Below, one piece after another: positions 45,868 through 64,000 of a stretch of 64,000 nt of DNA (its first letter is position 1; each line of letters begins with the position of its first letter). The notes beneath the pieces were generated by a model, which saw nothing but the letters and a program-made list of their open reading frames with translations, searched no databases and had not been told where the DNA came from. The translations under genes were made by a program, and so were the position numbers. The stretch is from CAIWHR01 sp963726775 (GTDB lineage Bacteria > Pseudomonadota > Gammaproteobacteria > Burkholderiales > Casimicrobiaceae). The stretch is taken from assembly GCA_963726775.1 (NCBI GenBank), contig CAVSDL010000008.1:1-64000 (forward strand), written 5' to 3'.

Positions 45868-46302
45868 ATGGCGAAGAAAATCATCGGTTTCATCAAGCTG
45901 CAGGTGCCGGCAGGCAAGGCGAATCCCAGCCCGCCCATCGGGCCCGCGCTCGGCCAGCGCGGCCTCAACATCATGGAATTCTGCAAGGCGTTCAATGCGC
46001 AGACGCAGAAGGTGGAACCGGGCCTGCCGATACCGGTCGTGATCACGGCCTACGCGGACAAGAGCTTCACGTTTGTGATGAAGACGCCGCCTGCGACCGT
46101 CCTCATCAAGAAGGCGGCCAAAGTCGAGAAGGGCAGCAGCAAGCCGCTCACCGACAAGGTCGGCAAGCTGACGCGCTCGCAGGCGGAGGAGATCGCGAAG
46201 ACAAAGATGCCCGATCTGACCGCCGCGGACATGGACGCCGCCGTGCGCACGATTGCCGGCAGCGCGCGCAGCATGGGCATCACGGTTGAAGGAGTGAAGT
46301 GA
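45868..46302 (+). CDS. rplK: 50S ribosomal protein L11
   Basis: A 144-residue protein of the GTPase-associated centre. The N-terminal domain (FIKLQVPAGKANPSPPIGPA) with its proline helix and the C-terminal 23S rRNA-binding domain (AGSARSMGITVEG) are complete. First of the L11 operon, coupled to rplA with a two-base gap. Confidence 0.98.
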   Translation: MAKKIIGFIKLQVPAGKANPSPPIGPALGQRGLNIMEFCKAFNAQTQKVEPGLPIPVVITAYADKSFTFVMKTPPATVLIKKAAKVEKGSSKPLTDKVGKLTRSQAEEIAKTKMPDLTAADMDAAVRTIAGSARSMGITVEGVK

Positions 46303-46304
46303 TC

Positions 46305-47030
46305 ATGACCGCCCAGGAAAAGATTCCGAAGCTCTCGAAGCGCATGAAGGCAGTCCGCGGCAAAGTGGACCACGGCAAGGCCTATCCGGTCGACGAAGCG
46401 CTGAAGCTCGTGAAGGAAACGGCCGTCGCCAAGTTCGACGAGTCGGTCGACGTCGCGGTCAACCTCGGCGTGGACGCCAAGAAGTCCGACCAGACGGTGC
46501 GCGGCTCGGTCGTGCTGCCGGCGGGAACGGGCAAGAAGGTCCGCATCGCCGTATTCGCGCAGGGCGACAAGGCCAAGGCCGCCCAGGAAGCGGGCGCCGA
46601 CATCGTGGGCTTCGACGATCTCGCCGCCAAGGTCAAGGAAGGCTTCATGGAGTTCGACGTGGTGATCGCCACGCCGGATGCCATGCGCGTCGTCGGCCAG
46701 CTGGGCCAGATCCTGGGTCCGCGCGGACTGATGCCGAACCCCAAGGTCGGAACGGTCAGCGCCGACGTCGTCACCGCGGTGAAGAACGCCAGGGCGGGCC
46801 AGGTGCAATACCGCACCGACAAGGGCGGCATCGTCCAGTGCACGATCGGCAGGGCGTCGTTCGCCCCCGAGCAACTGAAGACGAACCTGATCGCGCTGAT
46901 CGAGGCGTTGAACAAGGCGAAGCCGCAAGGTTCCAAGGGCGTGTACCTGAAGCGGATCAGCGTCTCGAGCACCATGGGCGCCGGTGTCCGGATCGACTCG
47001 TCGAGCCTCACGCAGCAGGTGCAGGCATAG
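46305..47030 (+). CDS. rplA: 50S ribosomal protein L1
   Basis: A 241-residue protein of the L1 stalk that also represses its own operon in related bacteria. FDESVDVAVNLGVD and DQTVRGSVVLPAGTGKKVR are family blocks. ATG 46305 starts two bases after the rplK stop; a GTG six bases earlier overlaps that stop but is less usual. Confidence 0.97.
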   Translation: MTAQEKIPKLSKRMKAVRGKVDHGKAYPVDEALKLVKETAVAKFDESVDVAVNLGVDAKKSDQTVRGSVVLPAGTGKKVRIAVFAQGDKAKAAQEAGADIVGFDDLAAKVKEGFMEFDVVIATPDAMRVVGQLGQILGPRGLMPNPKVGTVSADVVTAVKNARAGQVQYRTDKGGIVQCTIGRASFAPEQLKTNLIALIEALNKAKPQGSKGVYLKRISVSSTMGAGVRIDSSSLTQQVQA

Positions 47031-47307
47031 CAGGAATCAGGTATCAGGAATCAGACAAGTGATGGTTGGAGGGAGTTCGTCGGACTGAACATCGATCGAC
47101 GGCGAGCCGTCAAAGACCGCAGGAGCAATTGGCTTAAACCAGGCGGAAGGACCTGGAATCCGGGGTGCAACCGATCCTTGATTCCCGACTCCCGATTCCC
47201 GATCCCGCGCAGATGGTGTCCCGCAGACAGGATTTTCCTGACGTAAGGTCACCGAGGGGCGCGAGCCGGAACATGGGCGAGCGCGTTGTGCAACGTGGAG
47301 GCAGACT
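47031..47307 (+). promoter_or_regulatory. rplJL leader with ATCAG-type inverted repeat (spacer E)
   Basis: The 277-bp gap should contain the rplJL promoter and L10-binding leader. It opens with CAGGAATCAGGTATCAGGAA (47031-47050) and has a matching right arm of GATTCCCGACTCCCGATTCC near 47180-47207. Downstream, near 47270-47300, GGAGG precedes the TTG start of rplJ. I cannot outline the L10-binding fold with certainty. Confidence 0.55.
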
Positions 47308-47832
47308 TTGGGTCTCAACCTGCAGCAGAAGCAGACGGTAGTAGCGGAAGTCGTGAAGCAGATCGCGGGGGCGCAAGCCATCGTGATGGCCGAGAACCGC
47401 GGCATGAAGGTTGCCGACATGGTCCAGCTCCGCGCGAAGGCACGGGCTTCCGGCGTGTACTTCAGGGTGGTCAAGAACACCCTGGTGCGCCGTGCGGTCG
47501 CCGATTCGCCTTTCGCCTCGCTGGCCGACCGGATGGTTGGCCCGCTGGCGTACGGCATCGGCCCCGACCCCGTCGCCGTGGCGAAGGTCCTCAATGACTT
47601 CGCCAAAGGCAACGAGAAGTTCGTGATCACGGGCGGCGCCATGCCCGGCAAGGTGATGTCCACGAAGGACATTGCCGCGCTGGCCGCGCTGCCCCCGCGC
47701 GACGTGCTCATCGCCAGGCTGCTCGGGACGATGCAGGCGCCGATTGCCAAGTTCGTCCGGACGCTCAATGAAGTTCCGAGCCGATTCGTCCGGACGCTGG
47801 CGGCGGTGCGCGATGCGAGGCCCGCGGCCTGA
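47308..47832 (+). CDS. rplJ: 50S ribosomal protein L10
   Basis: A 174-residue stalk-base protein that anchors L7/L12 dimers. The start is TTG 47308 (MGLNLQQKQTVVAEVV) with GGAGG nine bases upstream. MAENRGMKVADMVQLR and VVKNTLVRRAV are the rRNA-binding part; the C-terminal helix would bind L12. A weak TTG start fits tight autogenous control. Confidence 0.97.
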   Translation: MGLNLQQKQTVVAEVVKQIAGAQAIVMAENRGMKVADMVQLRAKARASGVYFRVVKNTLVRRAVADSPFASLADRMVGPLAYGIGPDPVAVAKVLNDFAKGNEKFVITGGAMPGKVMSTKDIAALAALPPRDVLIARLLGTMQAPIAKFVRTLNEVPSRFVRTLAAVRDARPAA

Positions 47833-47886
47833 ACGATCCGTCATACCGCATTCAATTTTTCAATTCTTACGAATCAGGAGCACATC

Positions 47887-48264
47887 ATGTCCGCAGTACA
47901 GACCGAAATCCTCGACAAAGTCTCGTCGCTGACCGTCCTCGAGCTCTCCGAACTCATCAAGGCGATGGAGGAGAAGTTTGGCGTTTCCGCAGCCGCAGCC
48001 GTCGCGGCTGCCGGCCCCGCGGCCGCCGCGCCCGCCGCGGCGGTGGAAGAGCAGACCGAATTCACGGTCGTGCTCGCCTCCTTTGGCGAGAACAAGGTGA
48101 ACGTCATCAAGGCCGTCCGCGAACTGACGGGCCTCGGCCTGAAGGAAGCGAAGGACCTCGTGGACGGCGCACCGAAGCCGGTGAAGGAAGGCGTCAACAA
48201 GGCCGACGCCGAAGCCGCCAAGAAGAAGCTCGAGGAAGCCGGCGCCAAGGCAGACATCAAATAA
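47887..48264 (+). CDS. rplL: 50S ribosomal protein L7/L12
   Basis: A 125-residue acidic stalk protein: N-terminal dimerisation helices (1-32), an Ala-rich hinge (about 35-55, AAAVAAAGPAAAAPAAA) and the C-terminal factor-binding domain (FGENKVNVIKAVRELTGLGL). AGGAG lies before the ATG. Followed by a 331-bp gap to rpoB. Confidence 0.98.
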   Translation: MSAVQTEILDKVSSLTVLELSELIKAMEEKFGVSAAAAVAAAGPAAAAPAAAVEEQTEFTVVLASFGENKVNVIKAVRELTGLGLKEAKDLVDGAPKPVKEGVNKADAEAAKKKLEEAGAKADIK

Positions 48265-48595
48265 CACCGGCCGGACTCCGGCGCTGCGGATCCGGCTCCG
48301 GCCGGCCGCGCAGCGCCGGGGCCGGGGCCTCTTCGCGAACGCGAAGACGAGCGGATTCGGGGATCACACCGGAGAGTCCGTTCCTCTTCGTCTTCTGAAG
48401 CGACTGCAGAGGACAGGCATGGTCGGGCGGCGCCGTTCGTTGGCGCCGCCGTCCGCCAGCGGTTGGTAGCGGCCAACCACCAAGCCAGGGCGTGCAATGC
48501 GCCCGACCAGTCGATGCACGATGGGCGACGCCTTGCGGCGGAGCTCGACGAATCCGGACGCAAGCCGCGCCGGATTCCGTGAATCGGAGAAGTAC
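48265..48595 (+). promoter_or_regulatory. rplL-rpoB gap with attenuator or processing hairpins
   Basis: No gene is seen. CCGGCGCTGCG (48278-48288) pairs perfectly with CGCAGCGCCGG (48309-48319), and GGCGGCGCC (48426-48434) with GGCGCCGCC (48442-48450). In related bacteria this interval holds a partial terminator and an RNase III site that lower rpoBC expression relative to ribosomal proteins; these hairpins are good candidates. Confidence 0.6.
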
Positions 48596-52693
<4,098 letters not shown>

Positions 52694-52703
52694 CGAAGGG
52701 CGA

Positions 52704-52805
52704 AAAGCATCACCACAGAGAACACGGAGTTCCACAGAGTGACACGGAGAATGCGAAAGTCGTTTCTCCTCTGCGTCCTCTGTGTCCCTCTGTGGTTCAA
52801 GAATT
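52704..52805 (+). repeat. CACAGAG-type inverted repeat between rpoB and rpoC
   Basis: CACCACAGAGAACACGGAG and ACAGAGTGACACGGAGAA (about 52710-52752) are mirrored by TTCTCCTCTGCGTCCTCTGT and CCCTCTGTGGTTC (about 52764-52799). The two arms are near reverse complements around a short AT-containing loop, giving a hairpin of roughly 40 bp between two genes that are normally close together. Confidence 0.85.
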
Positions 52806-52844
52806 TGAGTTTGTAGCTCCGAAGCACACTATTCGGGAGTACGC

Positions 52845-57065
<4,221 letters not shown>

Positions 57066-57247
57066 CGCCGCATCGGTCCGGCGCCCGTATGCGCATCGGG
57101 CGCGCAGGCGGTCCCGGGAAGGGGCTCTGCCGACAAGGTCCGGCGCCGGGATTCGAGGGGCTGTGGATAACGGCGCGCGCCGCCGGACCTGCTATGCGTG
57201 CGGCGAGCGGCGCGGGATTCCTGCCATGATCGGGCAGGCGCCGCGGA

Positions 57248-58213
57248 CTACGCGCCGCCTGCCGCTTCGCCGGAGTGTGGCCGTGGAAATCCTGGTGCCA
57301 CACCCGAATCGGCCCGCGGACGAAGAACGGCAGGCGTTTCGGGCCACGCGTCGGCGATGAGGTCGAGCAGCGCGCGCAGGTCCGGATCGTCGCGACGCGC
57401 GCGGCGATGAACGAACTGCAGCATCGTGGACAGCCGCGCTTCCGACCAGACGCAGATCTCGCCCTCGGCGTCGGGTTCGACGGCAAGGTCCTCGCGGATC
57501 AGCGCAATGCCCAGACCGGAGGCGACCAGCGAGCGGATCACGGCCTCGTGGTCCGCCTCGATTACGGTCGCGGGCGCGCTTCCGCGCGCGTCGAAAAGTT
57601 GCCTCGCCAGCGCGTGATGGGTGCTGATAGGCGGCGCCATGATCCACGGCAGCGCCGCGATATCCTCCCACGTCGCATGCGCGATCTGCGCCTGCCAGGC
57701 AGACGGTGCCGCGATGCAGTAGGCGATCGCGCGCAGCGGCACCGAGGCAACCGCCGGGTGCACGAGGTCGCCGTAGTAGAAACTCGCGTCGAGCGCGCCG
57801 TCGCGGACTTTCTCGAACGCGGCGCCCGAAATCTCGTGGTGGAGTTCGATCTCCAGCAGGGGAAACTTTTCGCTCGCCTGGGCAAGGAATGCGCCGAGGC
57901 GGATGAAGTCCGGATCGGACAATGTGCCCACGCGCACGCGGCCCGCGATTTCGCCCCGGAAGGCGCGGGCCTTTCCGAGCAGCGCATCCGAGGAGGCGAC
58001 GACCTTGGCCGCCGCGGGCAACAGCTGCTTTCCGGCGGCAGTCAGCGTCATTCCGGACGCCCCGCGCTCGAAAAGCGCCACGCCGAGCTCACTTTCGAGC
58101 GCTTTGATCCGCGCGCTGAGCGCCGGCTGGCTGAGATGCAGCTTTTCGGCCGCTCGCGTGAGATGGCCGAGTTCGGCTACCGCCGCAAAACCCAGGAGTT
58201 GGTTGAAATCCAT
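57248..58213 (-). CDS. LysR family transcriptional regulator
   Basis: A 321-residue regulator transcribed against the rpo/str genes. The N-terminal winged helix is DFNQLLGFAAVAELGHLTRA ... LHLSQPALSARIKALE (about 1-60), followed by the two-lobed effector domain (about 90-295). The C-terminal 25 residues (RPRADSGVAPGFPRPHSGE) look like an extension. ATG 58213 begins exactly at the DNA-binding domain. The target is unknown; it may control only itself, as its AT-rich upstream region holds LysR-type dyads. Its presence between rpoC and rpsL is unusual. Confidence 0.92.
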   Translation of the reverse strand: MDFNQLLGFAAVAELGHLTRAAEKLHLSQPALSARIKALESELGVALFERGASGMTLTAAGKQLLPAAAKVVASSDALLGKARAFRGEIAGRVRVGTLSDPDFIRLGAFLAQASEKFPLLEIELHHEISGAAFEKVRDGALDASFYYGDLVHPAVASVPLRAIAYCIAAPSAWQAQIAHATWEDIAALPWIMAPPISTHHALARQLFDARGSAPATVIEADHEAVIRSLVASGLGIALIREDLAVEPDAEGEICVWSEARLSTMLQFVHRRARRDDPDLRALLDLIADAWPETPAVLRPRADSGVAPGFPRPHSGEAAGGA

Positions 58214-58908
58214 GAATCCTCGATAGAGCCCTCCCCCTTGGCGCAAGGATACCATTGGAATTGCTGCAATGCAATATATCCCATTCGATCAGTACATATT
58301 GCAAATGGCATTGATCTGTAATTATTAATATTTTGAAGTGGGCACTTCCTTGCGCAGGGTTTGTGCACCGCAGTATCGTTGCTGACAGTCTCCAAGACGC
58401 ACCGTTCGAAGCGACCAGGCGCGCCGGTTTGAGCGGCGCCGGGATAACCGCTATTGCGAAGTCCGGAGACTTCACCGGCAGCGTTTTCTCGAGGGGCCAC
58501 CGAAGTCGGCGGCTGCATGCGGGACCGAGCCAGCGAAACGTCGTTTTCTCCGCGCCGATGCGGGCTGTGTCGGGCCTTCGCGACATCGGCGAACGGTCGA
58601 CCGCCCCGCCTCTTTCCGCGGCGCAGCACGGTGTTGACGCTCGAGGGGTTATCCCGTTATAATTGCAGTCTTTTCGCCTCCCGCCCGCCCCAATCCGCAG
58701 GCGGTTGGCAAGCGTACCCGGCTGCGGTCGCCCGCATTGGCAACGGTGACCGTCGGACAAGGCGCAGAAGAGTGGCCCGAGCGGCCGTGCCGGCAGTGCA
58801 ACGAGGCGCGCGCGTGGGCCACTTTGATTTGTTGCAAGCCGAGCAGTTTCGCCAAGCGATGAGCCCTGCGGCCGATCACGCTTTTGCCGCACGAAACGGA
58901 AAATCAGG
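58214..58908. promoter_or_regulatory. Long gap upstream of rpsL: AT-rich lysR control region and str leader
   Basis: No gene is convincing in these 695 bp. From about 58250 to 58340 the sequence is strikingly AT-rich (AATTGCTGCAATGCAATATA, then TAATTATTAATATTTTG) and should hold the LysR promoter and operator; ATTGCTGCAATGCAAT is a good dyad. The rest is GC-rich up to the str promoter at 58634, leaving a 245-nt untranslated leader before rpsL. Confidence 0.6.
58634..58663 (+). promoter_or_regulatory. Sigma-70-type promoter for rpsL-rpsG-fusA-tuf
   Basis: TTGACG (58634-58639), an 18-bp spacer and a perfect TATAAT (58658-58663). It is the best promoter-like sequence near the start of the str operon and is placed about 245 bp before rpsL. 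Confidence 0.75.
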
Positions 58909-59286
58909 ATGCCTACCATCAATCAGCTCGTGCGGAAGGGCCGTGAGCCCGCCGTGTCGAAAAGCAAAGTGCCGGCGCTCCAGCAGAGCCCGCAGAAGCG
59001 CGGCGTTTGCACGCGCGTGTACACGACGACCCCCAAGAAGCCCAATTCCGCGCTCCGGAAGGTCGCCAAGGTGCGCCTCACCAACGGCTTCGAGGTGATC
59101 AGCTACATCGGGGGCGAGGGCCACAACCTGCAGGAGCACTCGGTCGTGCTGATTCGCGGCGGTCGCGTCAAGGACCTGCCGGGCGTTCGCTACCACATGG
59201 TGCGCGGCAGCCTCGACACCGCCGGTGTCAAGGACCGCAAGCAGAGCCGTTCGAAATACGGCGCCAAGAAGCCGAAGGCAGCCTGA
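58909..59286 (+). CDS. rpsL: 30S ribosomal protein S12
   Basis: A 125-residue decoding-centre protein. TTTPKKPNSALRK contains the two lysines (E. coli Lys42/Lys43) and GGRVKDLPGVRYH the Lys/Pro (88/91 region) where streptomycin resistance mutations occur; all are wild type. First gene of the str operon. Confidence 0.98.
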   Translation: MPTINQLVRKGREPAVSKSKVPALQQSPQKRGVCTRVYTTTPKKPNSALRKVAKVRLTNGFEVISYIGGEGHNLQEHSVVLIRGGRVKDLPGVRYHMVRGSLDTAGVKDRKQSRSKYGAKKPKAA

Positions 59287-59304
59287 TGTTTTGTTGCTTT
59301 TTTG

Positions 59305-59378
59305 CGTCGAATCGACTGGCTTTGCCAGCGATTCGACGGTAGACACTCCGGCCAAAAGTAGGGTTTCACTTTTGGCCG
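59305..59378 (+). promoter_or_regulatory. Composite hairpin leader before rpsG (AGGGTT-loop hairpin)
   Basis: After a T-rich run, CGTCGAATCG (59305-59314) pairs with CGATTCGACG (59329-59338) around an inner CTGGC/GCCAG hairpin. A second hairpin, CGGCCAAAAG...CTTTTGGCCG (59349-59378), has AGGGTT in its loop and ends exactly 12 nt before the rpsG ATG. A near copy precedes tuf copy 2. Confidence 0.75.
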
Positions 59379-59390
59379 AATGGAGACGCC

Positions 59391-59861
59391 ATGCCCCGAC
59401 GCAGAGAGGTTCCCAAGCGCGAGATCCTGCCCGATCCGAAGTACGGAAGCGGCGATGTCGCGAAGTTCGTCAACGTGCTGATGACCGCCGGCAAGAAATC
59501 AGTCGCCGAGCGCATTCTCTACGGCGCATTCGAGTCGATCGCCAAGAAGGGCGGCAAGGATCCGCTGGAAGTTTTCAACCAGGCGCTCTCCAACTCACGG
59601 CCGATGGTCGAAGTCAAGAGCCGCCGCGTCGGCGGCGCGAATTTCCAGGTGCCGGTCGAGGTGCGTCCGATCCGGCGGATGGCGCTGGCGATGCGCTGGC
59701 TGCGCGAGGCGGCGCGCAAGCGCGGCGAAAAATCGATGGGCCAGCGACTCGCTGCCGAGCTTCTCGAGGCCTCGGAGGGTCGCGGCGGCGCGGTCAAGAA
59801 GCGCGAGGAAGTCCACCGCATGGCGGAAGCCAACAAGGCTTTCTCGCATTTCCGATTCTAG
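59391..59861 (+). CDS. rpsG: 30S ribosomal protein S7
   Basis: A 156-residue primary 16S rRNA-binding protein that nucleates the 30S head and, in related bacteria, represses the str operon. MPRRREVPKREILPDPKYGS starts the family consensus; EVRPIRRMALAMRWL and KREEVHRMAEANKAFSHFRF complete it. TGGAG lies shortly before the ATG, just after the AGGGTT-loop hairpin. Confidence 0.98.
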   Translation: MPRRREVPKREILPDPKYGSGDVAKFVNVLMTAGKKSVAERILYGAFESIAKKGGKDPLEVFNQALSNSRPMVEVKSRRVGGANFQVPVEVRPIRRMALAMRWLREAARKRGEKSMGQRLAAELLEASEGRGGAVKKREEVHRMAEANKAFSHFRF

Positions 59862-59941
59862 GCAAACCGTTCCGGCGTCCTGCGTGAACCACGCGGCCAA
59901 CGCAAGACGCCCGAGGCCCAACGCTAAACGGTATCGACAAA

Positions 59942-62035
<2,094 letters not shown>

Positions 62036-62064
62036 CGCACGGTTTTTCGTGTTTTTCCCGCCTC

Positions 62065-62147
62065 GAAGCAACGGCTCAATTGAAAACTGAGGCCCGCGAT
62101 TCGAGGGCAACTGAAACCGGACAAAAGCAGGGTTGCACTTTTGTCCG
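62065..62147 (+). promoter_or_regulatory. Composite hairpin leader before tuf copy 2 (AGGGTT-loop hairpin)
   Basis: T-rich GTTTTTCGTGTTTTT is followed by CCTCGAA...TTCGAGG enclosing an inner GGCTCA...TGAGGC-type hairpin, then CGGACAAAAG (62118-62127) pairing with CTTTTGTCCG (62138-62147) and AGGGTT in the loop. It ends exactly 12 nt before the ATG, the same layout as before rpsG. Confidence 0.75.
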
Positions 62148-62159
62148 ACGGAGATAGTT

Positions 62160-63350
<1,191 letters not shown>

Positions 63351-63382
63351 CAGGGATCAGAGGTCAGGCATCAGGTATCAGA
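63351..63382 (+). repeat. ATCAG-type arm (spacer F)
   Basis: CAGGGATCAGAGGTCAGGCA and TCAGGTATCAGAAC directly follow the tuf stop. Here no complete right arm is seen before rpsJ, so it is a half-site of the same family. Confidence 0.65.
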
Positions 63383-63459
63383 ACAGTCACATGAAGGCAA
63401 CGAAGGACCGAGCGCGCAGGCGACCGTCCTTCCAAGGGTGAAGACCCGATGAGGAAATG

Positions 63460-63771
63460 ATGAACAACCAACGCATCCGCATCCGGCTGAAGGCTTTCGA
63501 TTACAAGCTGATCGACCAGTCGGCCATGGAAATCGTCGAGACCGCCAAGCGCTCCGGCGCCGTCGTGCGCGGCCCCGTGCCGCTGCCGACCAAGATCGAG
63601 CGCTACAACGTGCTCCGCTCGCCGCATGTGAACAAGACCTCGCGCGACCAGTTCGAGATCCGGACGCATTTGCGCCTGATGGACATCATCGATCCCACGG
63701 ACAAGACGGTGGATCAGCTGATGAAACTCGACCTTCCGGCCGGCGTCGACGTGGAGATCAAGCTGCAGTAA
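63460..63771 (+). CDS. rpsJ: 30S ribosomal protein S10
   Basis: A 103-residue protein, first gene of the S10 operon and also the NusE antitermination factor that binds NusG. MNNQRIRIRLKAFDYKLIDQ and HVNKTSRDQFEIRTHLR match the family. Two ATG codons adjoin (63457, 63460); the second gives the standard length and better spacing from GAGG. Confidence 0.97.
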   Translation: MNNQRIRIRLKAFDYKLIDQSAMEIVETAKRSGAVVRGPVPLPTKIERYNVLRSPHVNKTSRDQFEIRTHLRLMDIIDPTDKTVDQLMKLDLPAGVDVEIKLQ

Positions 63772-63773
63772 TC

Positions 63774-63805
63774 GGGGATCAGAGATCAGGTAACAGGTAT
63801 CAGAC
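63774..63805 (+). repeat. ATCAG-type arm (spacer G)
   Basis: GGGGATCAGAGATCAGGTAA and CAGGTATCAGACG follow the rpsJ stop. A right arm is not seen in the 70 bp before rplC. Confidence 0.65.
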
Positions 63806-63873
63806 GTGTCAGGCGCCGGCCAATTGCAGTCGGCACTCCGGCAATTCGGAGAAACGAAAACAGAGAGATTGAA

Positions 63874-64000
63874 ATGACGCTCGGACTGGTAGGTCGCAAG
63901 ATTGGCATGACGCGAATATTCACCGACGACGGCAGCGCCGTTCCGGTGACGGTGCTCGACGTGGCCAACAACCGCGTCACGCAGATCAAGACTCCCGAGA
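63874..64000 (+). CDS. rplC: 50S ribosomal protein L3 (3' truncated by window end)
   Basis: The first 42 residues (MTLGLVGRKIGMTRIFTDDG ...) are the L3 N-terminus that contacts 23S rRNA near its 5' part; the gene runs off the window. GAGAGATTGAA provides a weak ribosome binding site. The rest of the S10 operon is expected beyond 64000. Confidence 0.95.
   Translation, partial: MTLGLVGRKIGMTRIFTDDGSAVPVTVLDVANNRVTQIKTPE

Noticed and set aside
58177..58629. Small gene in the lysR-rpsL gap (150 residues on minus, 109 on plus)
   Set aside because: Neither has a plausible ribosome binding site or recognisable composition, and they overlap the AT-rich control region.

Overview
The window is GC-rich chromosomal DNA, most likely from a betaproteobacterium. 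The best evidence is the order tRNA-Tyr, tRNA-Gly, tRNA-Thr, tuf, tRNA-Trp, secE, nusG, rplKAJL, rpoBC, rpsL, rpsG, fusA, tuf, rpsJ, rplC, together with a pstSCAB-phoU-phoB-phoR locus and G/C-ending codons. The genus cannot be named from the sequence alone. No prophage, insertion sequence, CRISPR array or plasmid module was seen.

Layout. 1-3.3 kb: the 3' part of uvrA, a GNAT acetyltransferase and an S10 serine carboxypeptidase; uvrA and the peptidase both carry single-base frameshifts. 3.5-11.5 kb (minus strand): a six-subunit membrane complex of the hydrogenase-4/complex I type (hyfB-C-E-F-G-I). Its large subunit lacks the nickel-binding cysteines, as in energy-converting hydrogenase-related (Ehr) complexes. 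A 108-bp tandem repeat sits exactly at the hyfE-hyfF junction and forms an open, Arg-rich frame with GTGA overlaps at both ends. 11.5-13.7 kb: metG, split into two overlapping frames by what looks like a 23-bp insertion. 13.8-21 kb (plus): apbC, dcd, an MFS transporter, a DUF1326/DUF2182 pair and an Orn/Lys/Arg decarboxylase. 21.2-30.8 kb: taurine dissimilation. Uptake (tauABC), transamination (tpa) and phosphotransacetylase (pta) are on the minus strand; alanine dehydrogenase (ald) and sulfoacetaldehyde acetyltransferase (xsc) are divergent on the plus strand. Together they convert taurine to acetyl-CoA, ammonia and sulfite. 30.8-32.7 kb: a membrane protein and a BatA-like VWA protein. 32.9-39.7 kb: the phosphate locus, preceded by Pho-box-like repeats. 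39.6-42.6 kb (minus): a hydroxyacid-oxoacid transhydrogenase-like dehydrogenase and a GMC oxidoreductase. 42.7-64 kb: the translation/transcription supercluster, interrupted only by a minus-strand LysR-type regulator between rpoC and rpsL.

Most of what is unusual lies between genes. Short quasi-repeated arms form long imperfect hairpins in many spacers of the translation cluster. A second arm family lies between rpoB and rpoC. A composite hairpin leader with an AGGGTT loop sits exactly 12 nt before the start codons of both rpsG and the second tuf. The two tuf genes are almost identical and use codons unlike their neighbours. All family assignments come from reading motifs and gene order; no database search was run.
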